Below, piece by piece: positions 5,997-7,500 of a stretch of DNA of 7,500 bases. Under the pieces are notes generated by a model that did not search any database, was not told the origin of the DNA, and saw nothing but the letters and a program-made list of their open reading frames with translations. Made by a program: the position numbers and the translations under genes. The DNA comes from Nitrospinales bacterium (GTDB taxonomy: Bacteria; Nitrospinota_A; UBA7883; JACRGQ01). Location of the stretch: assembly GCA_023248615.1 (NCBI GenBank), contig JAHFEI010000037.1:1-7500 (forward strand). Reading direction: 5' to 3'. Position 1 is the stretch's first letter; each line of letters opens with the position of its first letter.

Positions 5997-6072
5997 GGTG
6001 TGCTTTGCCGCGTGAGCGGCAACCTATCGGCCCAAACCGGGCCGATGTACACCGTAAACGGTGTACCTACCA
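5978..6072 (+). ncRNA. Compact multi-hairpin element, candidate structured RNA or non-autonomous mobile element end
   Basis: Four hairpins lie back to back inside a closing stem. Closing stem: 5978-5984 with 6066-6072 (7 bp, one G-T). Hairpin 1: 5985-5991/5996-6002, loop TTTA, with wobble pairs. Hairpin 2: 6005-6011/6016-6022, 7 bp, GNRA-type loop GTGA. Hairpin 3: 6026-6033/6039-6046, 8 bp perfect, loop AAACC. Hairpin 4: 6047-6054/6059-6066, 8 bp, loop TAAA; its last base competes with the closing stem. Nearly all bases are paired. There is no coding signal, and it starts just after the hepT break. It is not a tRNA. It could be a HEARO/omega-RNA-like transcript of an IscB-type element, an IS200/IS605-like remnant, or an unnamed repeat. 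The strand is uncertain because the stems exist on both strands; GNRA and the wobble pairs favour plus. Confidence 0.55.
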
Positions 6073-6122
6073 AAGTCGTATCCCTATCGCCTTATGGAAA
6101 ACCTTAATAAGAGAACAAAAAT

Positions 6123-6953
6123 ATGCCTGATATCTATTTTTTTAACGGGAACCAGGTAAAGCGCCAGCACGGCGCATTAAGCCCGTTTGACCGTAGCTTC
6201 TCTCTTGGCGACGGCATTTTCGAAACGGTGAAAGTTGTAAGAGGCCGTCCTGTTTGGCTGGATGAACATCTGGAGCGGATGGAGCGTTCCGCGCTGTTTG
6301 CCCGCATCGTTTGCGGTTTCACGCGGGAGGAAATAGGCCATCAGTGCGCGCAGTTGATTGCGGCCACGGGCATATCGGATGGCTTCTTGCGCATTACGTT
6401 GTCGCGTGGTGATTCCGCGCTTGGGAGTTTTTACGATTTGCCGAAGGACGGATCGCTGGCGATAATCGCGGGGAAGGCGGCAATACGGTCCGCTCCAGCA
6501 AAAGCGGCGTTCGCCCCGTGGCGGATTAACGAAGCCGACCCGGCGGTGCGCCACAAGACGACATCAAGATTCTCCGCTGTTATCGCGGCCCAAACGGCGC
6601 GTGACAAGGGAATGGACGAACTTGTGTTCCTGAATACGCAGGGAAATCTTGCCGAGGGAATCGTGTCGAACCTGTTTTGGACGAAGGATGGCGAACTTTT
6701 TACGCCATCGCCGGAATGCGGATTGTTGTGTGGAATAGCACGTGGGAAGCTGATTGAGGCTTGCAACGCACTAGGGATAAAGCTTCATACGGGCGCGTAT
6801 TCGCCCGAAACCCTGCTTGATGCGGACAGCCTGTTTTTTACGAATTCCATCGTCATCATGCGCTACTGCAACGAGATTGAGGGGGAAATGAAGAAAAAAT
6901 GTACCGTAGTACAAAGCATTGAGAAAGCGGTGATTGCGGTATTATCTGAGTGA
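6123..6953 (+). CDS. pabC: Aminodeoxychorismate lyase (PabC), fold-type IV PLP enzyme
   Basis: The 276-residue cytoplasmic enzyme splits 4-amino-4-deoxychorismate to p-aminobenzoate and pyruvate. It has the class IV aminotransferase pattern: FDRSFSLGDGIFETV (22-36), LDEHLERM (46-53), FLRITLSRG (88-96), the PLP lysine in VRHKTTSRF (K145), LAEGIVSNLFW (176-186; E178 contacts the cofactor pyridine) and SPECGLLCGIARGKLIE near 195-211. The length is normal. Closely related D-amino-acid and branched-chain aminotransferases share these motifs; pabB in the same window on the same strand favours the PabC role. The ATG at 6123 has only a weak purine stretch (AAGAGA) upstream, and I see no clear promoter of its own. 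No strong terminator separates it from the rRNA leader. Confidence 0.87.
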   Translation: MPDIYFFNGNQVKRQHGALSPFDRSFSLGDGIFETVKVVRGRPVWLDEHLERMERSALFARIVCGFTREEIGHQCAQLIAATGISDGFLRITLSRGDSALGSFYDLPKDGSLAIIAGKAAIRSAPAKAAFAPWRINEADPAVRHKTTSRFSAVIAAQTARDKGMDELVFLNTQGNLAEGIVSNLFWTKDGELFTPSPECGLLCGIARGKLIEACNALGIKLHTGAYSPETLLDADSLFFTNSIVIMRYCNEIEGEMKKKCTVVQSIEKAVIAVLSE

Positions 6954-6992
6954 ACTTTGCTACGTGAAACCCGTTTTATTGTTTCCTGTGTA

Positions 6993-7020
6993 TTGACATT
7001 TGGGTCGCCATGCGTAGAAT
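6993..7020 (+). promoter_or_regulatory. rRNA operon promoter P1
   Basis: The consensus -35 TTGACA (6993-6998) and -10 TAGAAT (7015-7020) are separated by 16 bp. Transcription would start near 7027, just before the hairpin at 7032-7061. It reads toward 16S rRNA. Confidence 0.8.
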
Positions 7021-7031
7021 GGCTTTGAGAG

Positions 7032-7061
7032 AGGACATGGTGTCGCGAGACACTGTGGTCT
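7032..7061 (+). other. Long hairpin in the P1 leader transcript
   Basis: A 13-position stem (7032-7044 with 7049-7061; one A-G mismatch and several G-T pairs) is capped by the GNRA tetraloop GCGA. Its apical five pairs, GTGTC/GACAC, are perfect. It lies at the 5' end of the P1 transcript and may stabilise or modulate that leader. It has no following U-tract, so it is not a terminator. Confidence 0.55.
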
Positions 7062-7112
7062 TAGGAGTGAACGGTTGAAAAAAGTCTTTGAAAGATTTTT
7101 GAAAATTGTCGC

Positions 7113-7140
7113 TTGACATAGTTCGTTGGTTAGATATAAT
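7113..7140 (+). promoter_or_regulatory. rRNA operon promoter P2, perfect consensus hexamers
   Basis: TTGACA (7113-7118) and TATAAT (7135-7140) both match the sigma-70 consensus exactly with a 16-bp spacer, the same spacing as P1. A- and T-runs at about 7074-7108 resemble an UP element. The GC-rich discriminator (CACGGC) after the -10 fits stringent control of rRNA. The start site is expected near 7147. Confidence 0.9.
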
Positions 7141-7146
7141 CACGGC

Positions 7147-7166
7147 TTCCTGTTGAAAAGCAGGAA
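7147..7166 (+). other. Hairpin at the 5' end of the P2 transcript
   Basis: TTCCTG (7147-7152) pairs with CAGGAA (7161-7166) around an 8-nt loop, right at the predicted P2 start. It probably protects the 5' end of the precursor rRNA. Confidence 0.45.
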
Positions 7167-7214
7167 CGGACATTGAAATTGGAAATTGAAAGCAAATCGG
7201 TCATGTGGGTTCCC

Positions 7215-7252
7215 GCGTATCGTGAAAGCGATACGCAATTTGAACTTTGATA
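7215..7252 (+). promoter_or_regulatory. boxB-like hairpin and boxA-like antitermination region
   Basis: A perfect 8-bp stem, GCGTATCG/CGATACGC (7215-7222 and 7229-7236) with loop TGAAAG, is followed at 7241-7252 by TGAACTTTGATA, which resembles boxA (TGCTCTTTAACA in E. coli). The order boxB then boxA matches rrn leaders, where NusB/S10 bind boxA to build an antitermination complex. boxA is divergent from E. coli, so its exact limits are tentative. Confidence 0.6.
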
Positions 7253-7254
7253 AA

Positions 7255-7279
7255 GATCCCTTTTTTAATTGAAAGGATC
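7255..7279 (+). other. Leader hairpin just before mature 16S
   Basis: GATCC (7255-7259) pairs with GGATC (7275-7279), and TTT/AAA pairs can extend it past a bulged C. It lies 8 nt before the predicted 16S 5' end and is likely part of the RNase-processed spacer. Confidence 0.4.
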
Positions 7280-7287
7280 AAAAATTT

Positions 7288-7500
<213 letters not shown>

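Noticed and set aside
5978..6072. Reading the multi-hairpin element as a tRNA
   Set aside because: The 7-bp closing stem is suggestive, but there are four inner hairpins, no TTC-type T loop, no 7-nt anticodon loop and no D-loop pattern.
6954..6992. Terminator after pabC
   Set aside because: Only a 3-bp stem (ACG/CGT) precedes the T-rich stretch, too weak for an intrinsic terminator.

Overview
The window is bacterial chromosomal DNA that ends inside the 5' part of a 16S rRNA gene. The 16S start (conserved 27F priming site, short V1 region) and the gene content point to a Gram-negative-type bacterium of a deep, poorly sampled lineage, perhaps in the Nitrospinota, Nitrospirota or Deltaproteobacteria sphere. 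I cannot name the taxon from about 210 nt of 16S. Most of the window is GC-rich, but a central block is clearly more AT-rich.

Layout. (1) 1-1275: C-terminal part of a GT39/ArnT-like polytopic membrane glycosyltransferase whose start lies outside the window. (2) 1294-1803, minus strand: an archaeoflavoprotein/DmrB-like FMN flavoprotein, convergent with the first gene and divergent from the next. (3) 1858-3237: pabB, aminodeoxychorismate synthase component I. (4) About 3240-6110: an accessory block with a higBA toxin-antitoxin module (intact higA, higB lacking its 5' part), a lower-GC FkbM-like gene preceded by an overlapping mini zinc-ribbon ORF, a divergent XRE regulator, an MNT nucleotidyltransferase (mntA-type antitoxin) whose hepT partner breaks off after about 14 codons, and a compact multi-hairpin element directly after that break. 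(5) 6123-6953: pabC, aminodeoxychorismate lyase. (6) 6954-7287: an rRNA operon leader with two tandem near-consensus sigma-70 promoters, structured leader hairpins and a boxB/boxA-like antitermination region. (7) 7288-7500: start of 16S rRNA.

How it fits together. pabB and pabC encode the two steps from chorismate to p-aminobenzoate (with a PabA amidotransferase not seen here). They were probably neighbours before about 2.9 kb of mobile or accessory DNA accumulated between them. The block looks like a graveyard of toxin-antitoxin modules: in both, the antitoxin remains and the toxin is broken. The most intriguing item is the roughly 95-nt structure at 5978-6072: a 7-bp closing stem around four back-to-back hairpins with small loops. 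It follows the hepT break and is a candidate structured RNA or non-autonomous mobile element.
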